Shown: positions 1 through 12,171, counted from the first letter of the stretch. The stretch: DNA of 64,000 nt from Boesenbergia rotunda (GCA_024364735.1 JAGFNQ010001607.1:248001-312000); one strand, 5' to 3'. Program-made: numbers and translations. Notes: generated by a model not told the origin, from the sequence alone.

Positions 1-22
1 AGCTCGTCTACCGGTTCTAACA
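1..22 (+). mobile_element. 3' terminus of a copia-type LTR cut by the window edge
   Basis: The first 22 bases match the last bases of the copia 5' LTR at 15776-15797 with one mismatch, including the terminal CA. The window therefore opens on the end of another copy of that LTR family. No primer-binding site follows, so this is the end of a 3' LTR or a solo LTR. Confidence 0.75.
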
Positions 23-2727
23 TTGGGTTCTGATTAGCAAGTTTGGTATTAGTTTCGTACTATAGTATAATTGGTTTAAGTGTTGGTTTTGGAAGGCTAA
101 TATTAAGGTCATGTTGATTTTTAAAAATCAAACTGACCTCGTATTTGGATCTAATTTATTGATAAACTTGGAGGATTACGCTTTAATTAATTCTAATTCA
201 TGTGAATTTCTTTAGTGGTCTAAGTCTAAATGTAACACCACGGTTTAACATACTAAAAATATTAGCAGTAGTTTAATTGCTAGTGTAATTACTATGCGGT
301 TTTTATTTGTTAGGGAGAGAAGAAAAGTAAATTTAATTTAATCAGAAAGAGAAAAATTATTAAAATAGGAAAAAAAATTGTCCCCTTTGAGCAATCTCAA
401 TAGTGGATTGCATCTTTTGAATAATTTCAAATATTAGATACGTCTATTGAGAAATAGTCCTTTATAATTTGTATTTAATAAAAATAATCATGCCCATTGT
501 ATTCAAAAATAAATTGGAGAAGATTTAAGTTGAAGTGTTTTTTTTCATAAAAAATAGAGATGTTTTAGTTTTCTTTTGTGCAATTTAAAAAATCAAAAGG
601 AAATCATATGATTGCAGCTGTCAGTTATTCAAATCTTAAAGAAGAAAATAATATGAACTACTTGAATGTAGTTGTTAGTGTTTTACTGCATTGACCTATA
701 AATGTTACAAAATTGAGACACATTTATAATATTGAAATTTTTTAACAAAGCATGTCTCGAGAGACGATCTGGTAATTAAAGTTAGCATGGATTTACTTAA
801 TGTAAAAAAAATAATATACTTATTTGTTGAATAGACTAACACTATGTTTGAAAACTCATGAAATTCAATTCCATCTGAAAATTGAATTGAATTTCATGAT
901 TTAGAAGTAACTTAAGTGAAGGAATTGAATTTTCATAAGAATTGAAATCCAACAAAATTAAGAAATTCAATTCCATCTCAAATAGGTGTGGTTTGGTGTG
1001 AGAATTGAATTCTAACAAATGAAAAATACTAAAATAACCTCACATAAATATAATGTTTGATTCCTAACCTATCAATGAAAGGTAAAATAGTAAAAGCAAT
1101 TAAATTCATTTAGTTTTAGACTCATTCCAAACAAAAGAATTGAATTCAATGCCTTTGTTTACCGACTCATTCTAAACATAAGAATTGAATTCAATTCCCG
1201 CTGGAATTCAATTCTTGATGGAATTCAATTCTATTCTATTGCTTAAAAATTTTTCAAACGGGGTATAATAGCCTCGCCATTGAAATTTGAGGAATTATTT
1301 TTCAGAAGCAACTATTTTGATTTTCAAATTTTGTATCCCAATATCTAGTTGATAAGGCATTATTTTTAAATATCAACGTTTTAACATTCATACGATATTC
1401 ATATATTTATTTATTTTTACTTGGATTTCGTTTTTTATTTGATATTTCATTTTGAAATAATTCGATTATAAGGAATAAAAATAAAACAAATTAAAAAATA
1501 ATTAATAATTAATCAAATTGGCATATAGTATAATTAATAATGAATCAATTTGACTCAACTACATGGATGAAATTAAAATAGAATGGAAGAAATAAAAAGA
1601 GAATGGAAGTCTTATTTTTTTTTTTTTTGATAGTTCGATTTACATTGACGATTAGAAAAGACAAAGCAAAAGCTGTTTTTGTTGGAAAGGAAGAAGGATT
1701 AAAGTTGTTAGTCAGCTAGAAAATAACAAAAGGAAGGGGGAAAATGAAAATTACTATTTTGGGAAGAAGAAAAAAAAAGTTGTTATTCGAGGATGAATAG
1801 AAGAATAAGAGAAAAATAACTCAGTTATGTGTGAGAAGAAAAAAATAAAGAGAAGGAAGAAAAAGGAGAGGAAAACATACGAAGGTTTACTTGTGAGACA
1901 ATGAGAGTGAAGCTTTTTACGGGGAAGAGAATAGATATTTCAAAACTTTCTCATCCATCAATTTAACTTAATTAAATTAAATTCGGTTAAATCGGGTCAA
2001 ATCAAGTTTCAAGTAATTATTATTTTGATCAATATATTTTTTTATCTTCATTGCTATTTGATGGATTTTATTCGATGTTAATTCAGTATTTTCATTTTGT
2101 GTGTCCGAATTATTTATTTATTTAAAAAATAATATATATTCCTTATTTTATCTGCCCGTAGGGCCGGGTTAGCCATGATGGAGGTGCCTCTAAATAGTTG
2201 TATAGATTTTGCCTAAATTTTTTAAAATATTTGGTCAAGTGGGCAATTCAAAAATTATTTATTTTTATTTTCATCTAAATAGCACCTCATTTTATATATA
2301 TCAAAGTATATTTCATATTTTAAAACTATTTTTTCTAAGATTATTAGAATAGATTTGATAAAATAAACTCTAATTGGAGTAGACCCCCACTCGATTACTA
2401 CTGTTTGTGACGGGATTTCCCACTAACAAACTGTTCCTTTTCACTCTTTTAGCCAAAATGCAACAATATGATTTAATTAAGTCTATAGATTACGTTTGTA
2501 TATAGAAACCCAATTGAACATATAAAAGCCTTATTCCTTTCCATCCAATTCTCCAATCCTTCCACAACAATCCATCTTACAATGCTTCATTTCCTCATCA
2601 ATTATGCCTCTTCACGAAAAAATTATTCTACTTTTATGAACTATGATGAATGAATATTCATATGTTATTCACAAAATTAAGCTTAATTTAACCATCCATC
2701 CTTAACTATCTTTCTAGAACACTAGCT
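23..2727. other. AT-rich intergenic DNA, no gene recognised
   Basis: No coding region is supported here. The stretch is AT-rich with many short A/T runs. A possible inverted-repeat element at about 838-1265 is listed separately. Confidence 0.6.
838..1265. repeat. Possible MITE-like element rich in GAATTGAATTC motifs
   Basis: A 9-bp inverted repeat (GTTTGAAAA at 845-853, complement at 1251-1259) bounds a stretch with many copies of AATTGAATT-type palindromes. No convincing target duplication was found, so the ends and class are uncertain. Confidence 0.35.
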
Positions 2728-3811
2728 GATCCTGTCGATAAGAGGAGAAGGGTCTTGCTCAAGCGACGCAACGAGACGGATGAGTCACTGGGGGACTTAG
2801 GGTCAAACCGAGGACTAGCAAGAGGAACAGACAGCTTGAAAACAGAACGGGGTCAAAAGGGGAGTCGCAAAAGGAGCTATGAAACAATGAGAAGCCAAGA
2901 TCCCCTCTTTGGAACACTGAGAGAACCTTATATAGGGGGAGGGGATGACCCTTGTCTTGGCTATCTTATCTCATAAAAGTCAATCTTCTGACACTCAATC
3001 TCATGACAGCTTTAGCTCCCCCGATGGCCTGACTGAGCTGTCAAACAATCAGTTGCTTGTCTATGCTATCAACTCATTGTCAGCAGATGTCATGGGGGAA
3101 CGTATTTACAGGAATACCTTTTCCTCATAATGAGAGGATTTGGTGTATCTGGTGGGGTCTAATCGCAATTAAATGACTCTGATCGTGGAATCACCTAAGC
3201 TCATCTTATCATGCGGCTCTACAAATTCATCCGACCATAGCCGACCGGCCGCAAGGAGTCATCCGGAAGGGCTTGATCGTTCGGCCATCAATTGTTCTTG
3301 AATGAGACAGATCGCCCGTGAGTGGGTTCAGTCGCTCTTGACGCCTGACAGTCCGATTGGACGGCTGAGTGCGCCCGACCGGACAGTCTGTCACTAGGCC
3401 GTGAGTCACCTCTTAGAACGGGACGAGCTATTCCAAGTGCGGGACTACTAGGTTATCCGATCGGGCACGACCGATCAGGCATGCCCGCCCAGCACCCCGA
3501 ATACACGCCTAAAGGTCGACACCCCGAGTTAGAGGGAGTTCCATGTGTGTGACTTTCCAGTCGTCCGACGGAGTACTCCCGACCAACTGTTACCGACAGG
3601 GCTCATCCGACCGACTACTCCCGACCAACTACCATTGATCGGATCACAATACTGTAGCCCTGAGCACATCTATCCGGCTGGACCGACACCATGTGCGCCC
3701 GAACGTTTCTACCCGACCAGGTTACTTACCCGACCGACTTGTTTACCTGCCCGGATTACCTACCTGACCGGATCACTAACCTTTCCCATTTTATTTTTTC
3801 CCTTCCACAAT
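2728..3811. mobile_element. GC-rich LTR-like block, possible solo LTR
   Basis: A 1.1-kb island of higher GC content with repeated CGACCGG-type motifs and a TATA-like stretch near 2929 sits in AT-rich DNA. The 5-mer TAGCT occurs immediately outside both ends (2723-2727 and 3812-3816), which could be a target duplication, but the element lacks the usual TG...CA ends. Its composition resembles the block at 36.6-37.65 kb, so both may be remnants of one gypsy-type LTR family. Short open frames inside are not convincing genes. Confidence 0.4.
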
Positions 3812-4114
3812 TAGCTAGTTTTTAGAATAATTTAGCAACGAGACCGCTATTTCTTGCATACTGTTTTCAATAATCTTACAAATCAGACATTGCAATGAGC
3901 ATGAATAATCTTACAAACCAAACTATAAAGCACTCAATTTCATCCATAAGAAAATAGCTGAATAATTCTCTATCGATTTCATTTCATGAATCTAAACACA
4001 ACATGAGAAAACAAATTGGGGATTGAAGAGTGATCATTTAGTTTGTGCCAGTAGATTAAGATTCAAAAAGGGTGGAAAAGAAGAATCTTTGGTTGAAACA
4101 AGCAGAATTTGACC

Positions 4115-5200
4115 TTAAGCAGATGGGGAAAGTACCATTTCATGCCGACGATGAACGTACTGGCGCAGGATGGCAAGCCTTGCAGTTTCAAACGCGAAGT
4201 ACCCCAGTGCCGCAAAGCACGCACTGTGGAAAACCCTAGGGCCAATGCCTTGTGCCAGCCCTCCCCATCCTTCTTCCACCACAATCTGCTTCAATGTCTC
4301 GGCAACGTTCTTCCTGGCCGCTCCATGCGCCTGCGTCATCAGTCGGGTCTTGACGACATCCAGAGGCGTAGTGAGGGACGCCGAGATCGCCCCGGCCAAT
4401 GCCCCGCACATCACGCTCTGCGCCGGCTCAAGAAACTCCTTCCCGGTTCGACTCCTCACGAAGCCCTTCATGTACTCAAATGAAGAGTAACTGAGTATAC
4501 CCGCCGGCAGATTCCTCAGGAGAGTGGCGGAGTAGCCGGCGTAGAGCCCCAATATGCCCTCTTTCTCGAGGATCCGGAGGAGGACTTCCCACGACCGGCC
4601 CACGGCGCCGGCCTGCATCCGTTGGGTGATGAGCTCCTTGGGGACCATGACGGCGGAAGAAACGATGTTGCCCATGGCGCCGGCAGTCGGGGGTATGAGG
4701 AGGGTAGGGAAAGTGGGGATCTTGGAGAGGACGGATTTGCCGAGCTCGCAGGTGCCGAAGTAGATCGCGGAGGAGGTGGCGGACCCGACGATGACGGCGG
4801 AGACGCCGCGGTAGAAGCCGAGTATACCGTCGGCGCGGAAGGTCTGGATGGCGGCGTCAAGGGCTCCGGAGTAGATCTGGGCGGCGCCCTTGGTCTGGAG
4901 CTTGGTTTTAACGGCATCGATCGGGAGGAGGCAGACGTAGGTGAACGCCCCGGCGGCGGAGCCGGCCAAGGCGCCGATGAGGGCGCGTTCGAGATCGGAT
5001 CGGGACTTGAGGAGGGAACGGTAGTGGGAGGGGGAGGAGGCGGGGGAACGGGAGGGGGCCTGGGAGATGGAGAGTGAGGCGAAGGTGGATTTGGGGAGGG
5101 AAAGGGAGATGGCGTTGGGGAGGAAGAGGGCGTTGAGATTGCAGAAGGATGATACGAAATCTTGAGGTAGCAGCGGAGAGAGGTCGGGCGGCGGCTCCAT
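4115..5200 (-). CDS. MFL1: Mitoferrin-like carrier, probably chloroplast envelope (MITOFERRIN-LIKE 1 type)
   Basis: Intronless gene for a 361-residue mitochondrial-carrier-family protein. Three carrier repeats are visible. The first, from about residue 70, has the signature LPIDAVKTKLQ; the second has VPKELITQRMQ; the third has TPLDVVKTRLM. The first ~65 residues are rich in Ser, Pro and Leu and low in acidic residues, as expected for a plastid transit peptide. Order and motifs match plant MITOFERRIN-LIKE 1, a chloroplast carrier linked to iron uptake, rather than mitochondrial mitoferrins, which lack this leader. The ATG at 5200-5198 is chosen because it keeps the leader. The gene is GC-rich at third positions, unlike its surroundings, as in many commelinid monocot genes. 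The substrate is inferred from the family. No lesion was seen. Confidence 0.9.
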   Translation of the reverse strand: MEPPPDLSPLLPQDFVSSFCNLNALFLPNAISLSLPKSTFASLSISQAPSRSPASSPSHYRSLLKSRSDLERALIGALAGSAAGAFTYVCLLPIDAVKTKLQTKGAAQIYSGALDAAIQTFRADGILGFYRGVSAVIVGSATSSAIYFGTCELGKSVLSKIPTFPTLLIPPTAGAMGNIVSSAVMVPKELITQRMQAGAVGRSWEVLLRILEKEGILGLYAGYSATLLRNLPAGILSYSSFEYMKGFVRSRTGKEFLEPAQSVMCGALAGAISASLTTPLDVVKTRLMTQAHGAARKNVAETLKQIVVEEGWGGLAQGIGPRVFHSACFAALGYFAFETARLAILRQYVHRRHEMVLSPSA

Positions 5201-7453
5201 TCGGAGAAGATGAGAGTAAGAAAAGGGTAAAGAATGTGTGGGTGATTAACTTGCCACGAGAAAAATCTAGAGAAAAATTTTAAAATGCTTCCCAATTTAT
5301 TGGTTTTTTAATAGATACCCTCCTAAGGTTTTTTTTTTAAAATTTTAAAATCCTCCCGTTCTACTTTTTAATAACTATTATTATTAGTATTATTTTTATT
5401 TTAAAATACTTTCTAATATTTGAGATAATACAAGGATAATACTTTTTAATAACTATAGTGTGATCTGATGATTATGAACTCGAGTTGTAAAAACAATAAC
5501 TTACAATATAGGAAAAATCTTTCCTTGAAATCTCATATTGACAAAGATGTGTACACCAAATTGCTTTTTAATATATTAATTAGGAAAAATTATGTGGTTC
5601 TACACATCTTCTTCCATTTCATTATTTCAGTCAATTGTCTATTAATTAAAAAAAAAGTAAATTGAGATAATACAAGGAAGTTCAATATAATGTAGTTAAA
5701 GAGTAGATTCTATGATAAGAGTGCAAGGTAAGGTCTGTAAAGGAAAAAAAAAAATAAAGACAACACTATTAACTAATTTATTTTAAATATTTTTATAGGG
5801 AAGAATAAATTTATATAAATAGCTTTAAATAACTGGGATAAATATAAAGAGTGATGTTAACACAGGATTTGGGTCCACAAATGCAGATAAGCATGCTGCT
5901 TCCAATAATTTAGTCTTAATGAATGAATAAATAATTTGTGAGGCTGCTAATTATCACGTGGCCAGAAACGCATGGTCCTGACTATGATTTGGGAAGCATT
6001 CATTGTTAAAGCTGATGTAAATTTTAAAAAAAATAAATATGAAAAAGATAAATCATGATAATAAAAATTACTAGGATAAACGCATAAGAAAGGACGAGCG
6101 TTGTTTGGCAGTGAATTGTAGATTTGTAATATTTTGTATAATTCACCGAAACATTCACATTCAGCTATTTCTTTAATTATGGTCCTTAGACGGACAGATG
6201 GCGACGTGGGGCGAAAACTTTGCACTTGTCATTCTGTGACCACCGACCGAACCCAGACTTGTCGGTGGTCGGAGAAAGTGGCTCCCCGCCACGCCGGCGA
6301 AGCCGCGTCTTCGCCACCCACCGCTTGCCTTCTTCCACACGCACTCACCCTGCCTCCCAGTGGCCACCGTGTCTTCTGCCTCCTCGCGTCTCGTGATCAT
6401 TTCATTCATTCGTTTTCCCACTCGCTTCTCTCGCCGACGGCGATGCCGATGCCGATGCCGATGCCGATGCCATGCATCTTCCTTCTTATCATCGTCGTCC
6501 ATAATGCTCTTAATGCAATTATTATCCCTGTTCCAAGACGTCTTCGCGCGGACCCGCCCTCGTCCCGTCCCTGTCCCCCTCCCCCTCGCCTCGCCTGGCC
6601 TGCGTGAGCGCCCCCAGTACGGAGGCCCATGTACCAACAATATCGAGCTGAGTAATGCGTAAGTGGTCCCATGGCCGACCTCCCTTGTCGAGTTGTCCCC
6701 GCAACATGTTAGATGAAATTCCTCAAACTTTTTCCTCGCAAATAGTCTTTGTGATTTGGAAGATAAAGATTTGAACTTGTGGTAAATTGCTGGCTGGGCC
6801 AGCTCTCTCCTCGTTTGTCCCCGCAAGCTGTTCGATGAAATTCCCCAAAGACGTGCTTCTTTTACAAAAGGTGAGTGATTACAGTTTACCTCACAAAAGC
6901 CCAGAAAAAATAGTCTCGGATTTCTCAAAATGCATCTTTTTAAAGATTATAAAAAGAAAAATTAGCACTTGGTGGAGAAAGATTTAAGCTTTTAAGAAAT
7001 TGTAGGAGTCACTCTGACCTCGTTTGTCCCTGCAAGTAGTTCGATGAAATTCTCCTCCCCGAGGCGTGTGCTTTTTTGTTTTGTTTTTTTTTACAGAAAT
7101 CGAGCATAAGCTCGCCAGAAGCGACCAAATTGTTCTCGGAATCGTAAACAATGGATTTCGAGAGATTAAAGAGCGAAAACTTGGTGATTTGGAGTTGATA
7201 AAGGTTAGATTTTTAATATATCATCGAATGCGTGGGACGGGGAGGCCAGAACTCTGACAGCGACACTAAGATCACAAGCTGTCTTCCATTACTTACCTCC
7301 TCCTAAAGCTCTCTTCAATGGCGCCCTGCTGTCACAGTGACTACCGCCTACTCCTTCCTCTACTTGGCCTTCATGGCTTCTGCTTATAATTAGCCAGCAA
7401 AAGTCGCAGAGCAAGAACAGAGCTTAACTACTTCCATCTCCGTTTCTGCTACA
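5201..7453. other. Intergenic DNA between the carrier and EXORDIUM-like genes
   Basis: AT-rich to about 6100, then mixed composition. It contains a hexanucleotide run (CGATGC)n at about 6440-6470 and a motif with the core GTCCCCGCAAG...GTTCGATGAAATTC repeated at about 6695, 6817 and 7026. No coding region is supported. Confidence 0.55.
6440..6471 (+). repeat. GATGCC/CGATGC hexanucleotide microsatellite
   Basis: About five tandem copies of a six-base unit. Reading frames across it are low-complexity and do not support a gene. Confidence 0.8.
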
Positions 7454-8527
7454 ATGTCACGTGGTGGTGGAAGTTTGTCCCCCTTCTTCGCTCTCGGCTT
7501 CGTGGTTGTCGCCATGGCGTGCTTCGGTCGGTTCGGGGTGGTCGCATGGCGGCCGTGGCCACGCCATTTCGGTAAAAATGCCACCTTGGCCACCGCCGCC
7601 ATAGCGGCGCCGGCGCTGGGGGAGTCGAAGAAGTACGAGGGATCGTCGGATTTCGTCAAGCTCCGGTACCACATGGGCCCTGTGCTCACCACCAACATCA
7701 CCGTCCACCCCATTTGGTACGGCAGCTGGTCGCCGTCGCAGAAGCACATCCTCCGCCGCTTCCTCCGCTCCATCTCCGCCCCCGCCGCACCCAGCCCCTC
7801 CGTCGCCGCCTGGTGGCGTACTGTCCGCCTCTACACTGACCAGACCGGCGCCAATATCTCCGCCGCTGTTGTCCTTGGTGCGGAGCGCTCCGACCGGCGG
7901 TACTCCCACGGCCGCAGGCTCTCCCGCTTGGCGATCCAGAGTGTGATCCGTGACGCCGTGGCGGCGCCCCGCCGCCCGCTCCCCGTCAACCCCCGCGGCG
8001 GGCTCTACCTTGTCCTCACCTCCGACGACGTTGTCGTGCAGGACTTCTGCCTCACCGTCTGCGGCTTCCACTACTTCACCTTTCCGGCCATCGTCGGCTA
8101 CACGCTCCCCTACGCGTGGGTGGGCAACTCCGCCGCCCAGTGCCCGGGGATCTGTGCCTACCCCTTCGCCATCCCGCCCTTCGCCGTCGGCCTCCACACT
8201 CCGGAGCGGCCGCCCAACGGCGACGTCGGCGTCGACGGCATGGTCAGCGTGGTGGCGCACGAGCTGGCGGAGATGGCATCCAATCCGCTTGTGAACGCGT
8301 GGTACGCCGGCGAGGACCCCTCTTTCCCGACCGAGATCGCCGACCTCTGCGAGGGCATCTACGGCACCGGCGGCGGCGGGGCCTATGTGGGGCAGCTACT
8401 CGTCGACGCCGGCAGCGGCGCTTCCTACAACGTGAACGGCATTGGCAGAAGCAAATTCCTGGTCCAGTGGATTTGGAACCCGTACTTGAGCTACTGCAGC
8501 GGACCCAACGCACTCGATCATCAGTAG
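7454..8527 (+). CDS. EXORDIUM-like (phosphate-induced protein 1 family) secreted protein
   Basis: Intronless gene for a 357-residue protein of the EXORDIUM/phosphate-induced-1 family, apoplastic proteins tied to brassinosteroid-dependent growth and carbon status. A hydrophobic segment at about residues 8-25 looks like a signal peptide or anchor. Family motifs in order: YHMGPVLT with HPIWYGSW (about 76-95), QTGANIS, the cysteine-rich VQDFCLTVCGFHYF, GYTLPYAWVGN, a CPGICAYPF block, GVDGMVSVVAHELAE, ADLCEGIYGTGGGG, and a C-terminal VQWIWNPYLSYCSGPN. The HPIWYGSW and HELAE blocks resemble EXL5-type members most. The chosen ATG gives the full usual length; the next Met would lose the signal sequence. 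Coding GC is very high against the AT-rich flanks. No lesion was seen. Confidence 0.92.
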   Translation: MSRGGGSLSPFFALGFVVVAMACFGRFGVVAWRPWPRHFGKNATLATAAIAAPALGESKKYEGSSDFVKLRYHMGPVLTTNITVHPIWYGSWSPSQKHILRRFLRSISAPAAPSPSVAAWWRTVRLYTDQTGANISAAVVLGAERSDRRYSHGRRLSRLAIQSVIRDAVAAPRRPLPVNPRGGLYLVLTSDDVVVQDFCLTVCGFHYFTFPAIVGYTLPYAWVGNSAAQCPGICAYPFAIPPFAVGLHTPERPPNGDVGVDGMVSVVAHELAEMASNPLVNAWYAGEDPSFPTEIADLCEGIYGTGGGGAYVGQLLVDAGSGASYNVNGIGRSKFLVQWIWNPYLSYCSGPNALDHQ

Positions 8528-9859
8528 CGACCGCCATTTTTGCTTCAAAAATCACTTTTTTAGATCGTTTTTTGCTTGTCCGAGTCCTGTTCTTGCCACT
8601 TGTTTAGTGAGTGTGAGGTGATCTATTTATAAATAAGGAGAAAGAAGAGGACATGGCCGGAGATGAAGCTTCTCCATGATGATGATGATGATGTATCTTG
8701 GCAAATTACTACTCGTACAAATTCGATTCTCTTTAATTGATCTCTATTTTGATCAATGAGTTTTTGTGGCTTGTTGGTTGGATGTTGACGAGAGAAGATG
8801 ACCTTGAACAGCAGCATATATATCGTCGCTCTGTTTTAAAGCTTTTTGTTTGCTTTGAGGCTTGTGGAGAAGCAGCCGCAGAAAAGAAGAAAGAAAGAAG
8901 GCTTTTTCAGATTGAAATTTCAGAAAAGTATAGGGCTTTCATTGCATTTCTAATAAAACATACGTGTATTATTACCCTTTTACCGCATATTTTCATAAAT
9001 AATATCAACTCGCTTCCTTTTCTCTTTGTTTTCACTAATTTTAAATAGTTAATATATATTTATTAAAAATATTTTTTAAAAAAATAAATTTAGTTTTAAA
9101 TGTTAGAGCATTCTTTGAAACGTACATTTAATTAATATAATTGACTTATCGGAAGGAATTATAGGACACTAGCAAACACTTCAATAAATTGTCTCTTTGC
9201 TCAAACCCTAATCCATTTTAAAATTTTTACGAGGGAGCCAATCTCCAAAAACCTAAAAGTGAGTTCCCTGCCATTGGACAGCACTTATGCCGGGTACCAT
9301 TCTGCCCCACAAAGATTTAGACATTTGCTTAAGGGTCTTGTGACCCATAGGGACAAGTCCTCGCTGCGTGCCTAATGAAAGGTAGGGTCATACGATGGAG
9401 CAACATCATTGAACAAGACAACTGAGGTCCTATTTTGACGATTAGCAAAGAAATGGCTCCACAGATCACAATGGGTGTTGTGATAGAAAGAAAACCTTAA
9501 AAAGGGTTTGAGTATAATGAAAGGATTGGTGGATTCAATTGAGTGGCCTCAATTGTAAAAAGATGGATCACGAGAAGCATGTGCAGCAATTTAAATTAAC
9601 AATTAACATAATTCAATGAATATAAATAAAATAGTCAAAAATGAGAAATCACTTGTTCTAAATTACTTTTGTGAAGACTATAAATTCTATCTCACAAATT
9701 AACCCCAAAACGTTTCGCGTATTAAATAATGATGTTTATAAAAGAAACAGGAAAGGCAAATAGTCCGAAGTGGACGTTGTAACAAATCTCCTAAAATGTT
9801 TTCAATTTCATTAAACATTGCCCATGAATGATTTCAGGATTTCTCGGGAGTGGGCTTTT
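8528..9859. other. Intergenic DNA, 3' flank of EXORDIUM-like and S13 genes
   Basis: Holds the 3' flanks of two convergent genes, including a short (GAT)n run near 8680. I recognise no further gene. The 9180-9560 part is less AT-rich and may be a repeat remnant. Confidence 0.5.
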
Positions 9860-12171
9860 CTATGCCACTAGTGTGCTGGCAGTAGCAGAATCACTGCAAA
9901 AGTAATCAAGCAGAAGTTAGAAAAACAAAGAGCAAATTAAATAAGATACTTTTTTTTGCACATACAAGATTGAACGGATTTATTCCTAAAATATATGTTG
10001 CTTCATTAAAATGTTCACGCTCGATCAACGTTAAAAAAGATTTGTATTCCCACTAAAGTAGCTGTTTAAATGAAAGGGATTCCTATTTCTGAACATTCAA
10101 TATACTCTTCAGATGGATGCAGGATTAGAGTTGAACACAGAAACTTTATTGAAATTTGTTGATTTAGAAATTATACAAAAGGCTAATTAGGTTATATTGA
10201 GTCAGGATTATTACTAATATCGTGAACGAGATGAAATAGATTGGAAGTCTATCTTTTGGTAATTAGATGAAATTGATAATAGGAAAAACAAGCCAGAAAA
10301 TGAGACTTCCAGGGACGAGAAGCAAATGGCATGTGCAGGCTCGAGATGATAAGGATATTCAATGATTGCACCACTGAAACAAGATTAATCATAATGGTTA
10401 TAGTATCGGTTGAAGACATATCACCGACGTGATCATCATAATAGCCCATCAAAACTACAGCAATTGGGAACTATGTCGATGGTAGATTACAGAACCTCCT
10501 TGAGACTGAGATTGATGGGGAATAAAACATTTGCTTGTTGTCCCATAAACCAGCTTCCCAAGCAAATAAATATTATTAAAACCGCATGGGGAATAATTTT
10601 AAGCCGGAACCAACTATTTCTAAGGAAACAAAAGATACAACGAGTACATGCTACAGTGGATGATATTAACAGCAATGACAAATACACCCTGCTGCCAAGT
10701 GGAGACACCAAATTATCACAATATACAATGAACTTGCCATTCCATTGTCTGTAAATCAATGGATCAGTAGGTAGTTCACAAATATTGGATATGACCCAAT
10801 ATGATTATTGTACCCAAGAACAAAATTATGAAACTAAACAAGAACCAACACTGCACAAGCTAAACCAATATGATTATTTTCATAAATCATCTAACATAAA
10901 AACAAAATCCAAGTCAAACCATAAATATAATGGTAATTTATTTGAGTCAAGTAAATGTTGAATATCTGACATATCATAGAAATGTATAATAATGTACTAA
11001 GTCTAAGAACAAGTAATTCTAAAAAATAAAAACAAGTGTTTCCAATTTCTCTATAGCAAAAAAGCCAAGTGGATTTACATTTTGTCCAATTCTTCTTTTT
11101 GTGAAGCCTAATGGTTGCAAGTGTTGTTTGAAAGGGCGTGAGACTCAAAGTTTGGAGAAACTTAAAAAAAAATTGTTTCTCAATCGTGACCTAAGTCCAG
11201 TTTAAGCATAGGAAAGAATATATCTAAGTACCAAAAAGGTGGATCCGCCACCTCAGCGGCCCCCGCCAGCCCGTCCCAGGACCAACACGGAAGAGGTAAA
11301 TCACGGTTATGTCTGGTGTGGTGAGGCGCCTGGGGTCGAGGGAATTAATGCCAGCAGACCAGGATTTTATCCCCGTGCGCAACTGGCGACCCTCGAACCT
11401 GTGACCTCGACCAAATCGACCAGGCGCCTTACCATCCGATCAAGCCCGTGGGGGCAAGAATATATCTAAGTAGAAATGATTAGAAAGAGATGGTGCTAAT
11501 TAGCACTTACTATTTCCAGCCTGGAGAAAGTTTCTTAGCCCTCTTGTAATAGCGAGCAAGGCGGTGGACCCTGCTCTCCACCAGGATGAGCCTGAACTTG
11601 GAGTCTTTGTCCTTCCTGTTCTTGGCCAAATGCCCCCTGATTGCCACAGCTTTCTTAATCAGATGGTACAAATCTTCAGGAATTTCTGGCGCAAGTCCTA
11701 CAATACCCAGATGAGCAAAATCAACCAGAGAACACCCAAAAGTTAGAGAAGCATTTCGCAAAGCATCAACTTTACACACCATGAGCCTTGAGGATCCTGA
11801 GAATTTTGCTCCCAGTGACACTCTTGACCTGGGCGATGCCGTGAGAATCACGAAGGATGACGCCAATCTGCGACGGCGCCAGCCCCTTCTTCGCAAACTT
11901 GCATATGCTTTCCTCCACCTGGCGGATCGACGCATCAACTAAACATAGGAAGACGGAACGACGAGAAATGAGAAACGAAATGAAGCGATAACTCACGTCT
12001 GGGGCGGAGATCTTAAGCCAGCTCGGAGGAGTCCTCTTGTACGGCAGCGCCGACGACGATATACCCTTTCTGAAACCAGTGACAAAGCTAAGCAATGCAG
12101 CAAGATCCAAAATTGGATGAAGGAACATGGAGGAGAGAAGAAAATTACCCGCGACTATGCATGCGACCCAT
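9860..12171 (-). CDS. RPS13: 40S ribosomal protein S13 (uS15), five exons
   Basis: Five exons on the minus strand: 12171-12149, 12069-11997, 11918-11780, 11697-11511 and 9893-9860. Together they give 456 nt and 151 residues, the usual length for plant S13, a structural protein of the small ribosomal subunit. The start reads MGRMHSRGKGISSSALPYKR. Exon 4 ends TGGAAATA next to a GTAAGT donor; without splicing it would stop two codons early. The last exon, only 34 nt, restores the conserved tail (YDSATASTLVA) after a TTTTGCAG acceptor. All junctions are GT-AG and the frame holds throughout. The last intron is 1617 bp, long for this gene, and contains a SINE at 11231-11455. A telo-box lies 71-79 bases upstream of the ATG. 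Nothing suggests inactivation. Confidence 0.95.
11214..11472 (-). mobile_element. tRNA-derived SINE in last intron of RPS13, with 17-bp target duplication
   Basis: The 17-bp direct repeat AAGAATATATCTAAGTA flanks a 225-bp body (copies at 11214-11230 and 11456-11472). Read on the minus strand, the body begins with a tRNA-like head (GGCTTGATCGGATGG as A box, GGTTCGAGG as B box) and ends in a short T-rich tail. It has inserted in the same orientation as the host gene. Confidence 0.9.

Noticed and set aside
4516..5295. 259-residue Pro/Ser-rich open frame on the minus strand
   Set aside because: It is a shifted frame of the GC-rich carrier gene; low complexity and no domain.
6173..6928. 251-residue open frame on the minus strand across a hexanucleotide repeat
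   Set aside because: Composed of Arg/Gly/His low-complexity runs from the microsatellite and GC-rich sequence; no family match.
7457..8260. 267-residue open frame opposite the EXORDIUM-like gene
   Set aside because: A shadow caused by high GC3 in the real gene; no recognisable motif.
10340..10445. Possible box C/D snoRNA in the RPS13 intron
   Set aside because: ATGATGA-like boxes exist on both strands, but no CTGA box lies at a suitable distance with terminal pairing.
11239..11469. 76-residue open frame near RPS13
   Set aside because: It lies wholly within the SINE.
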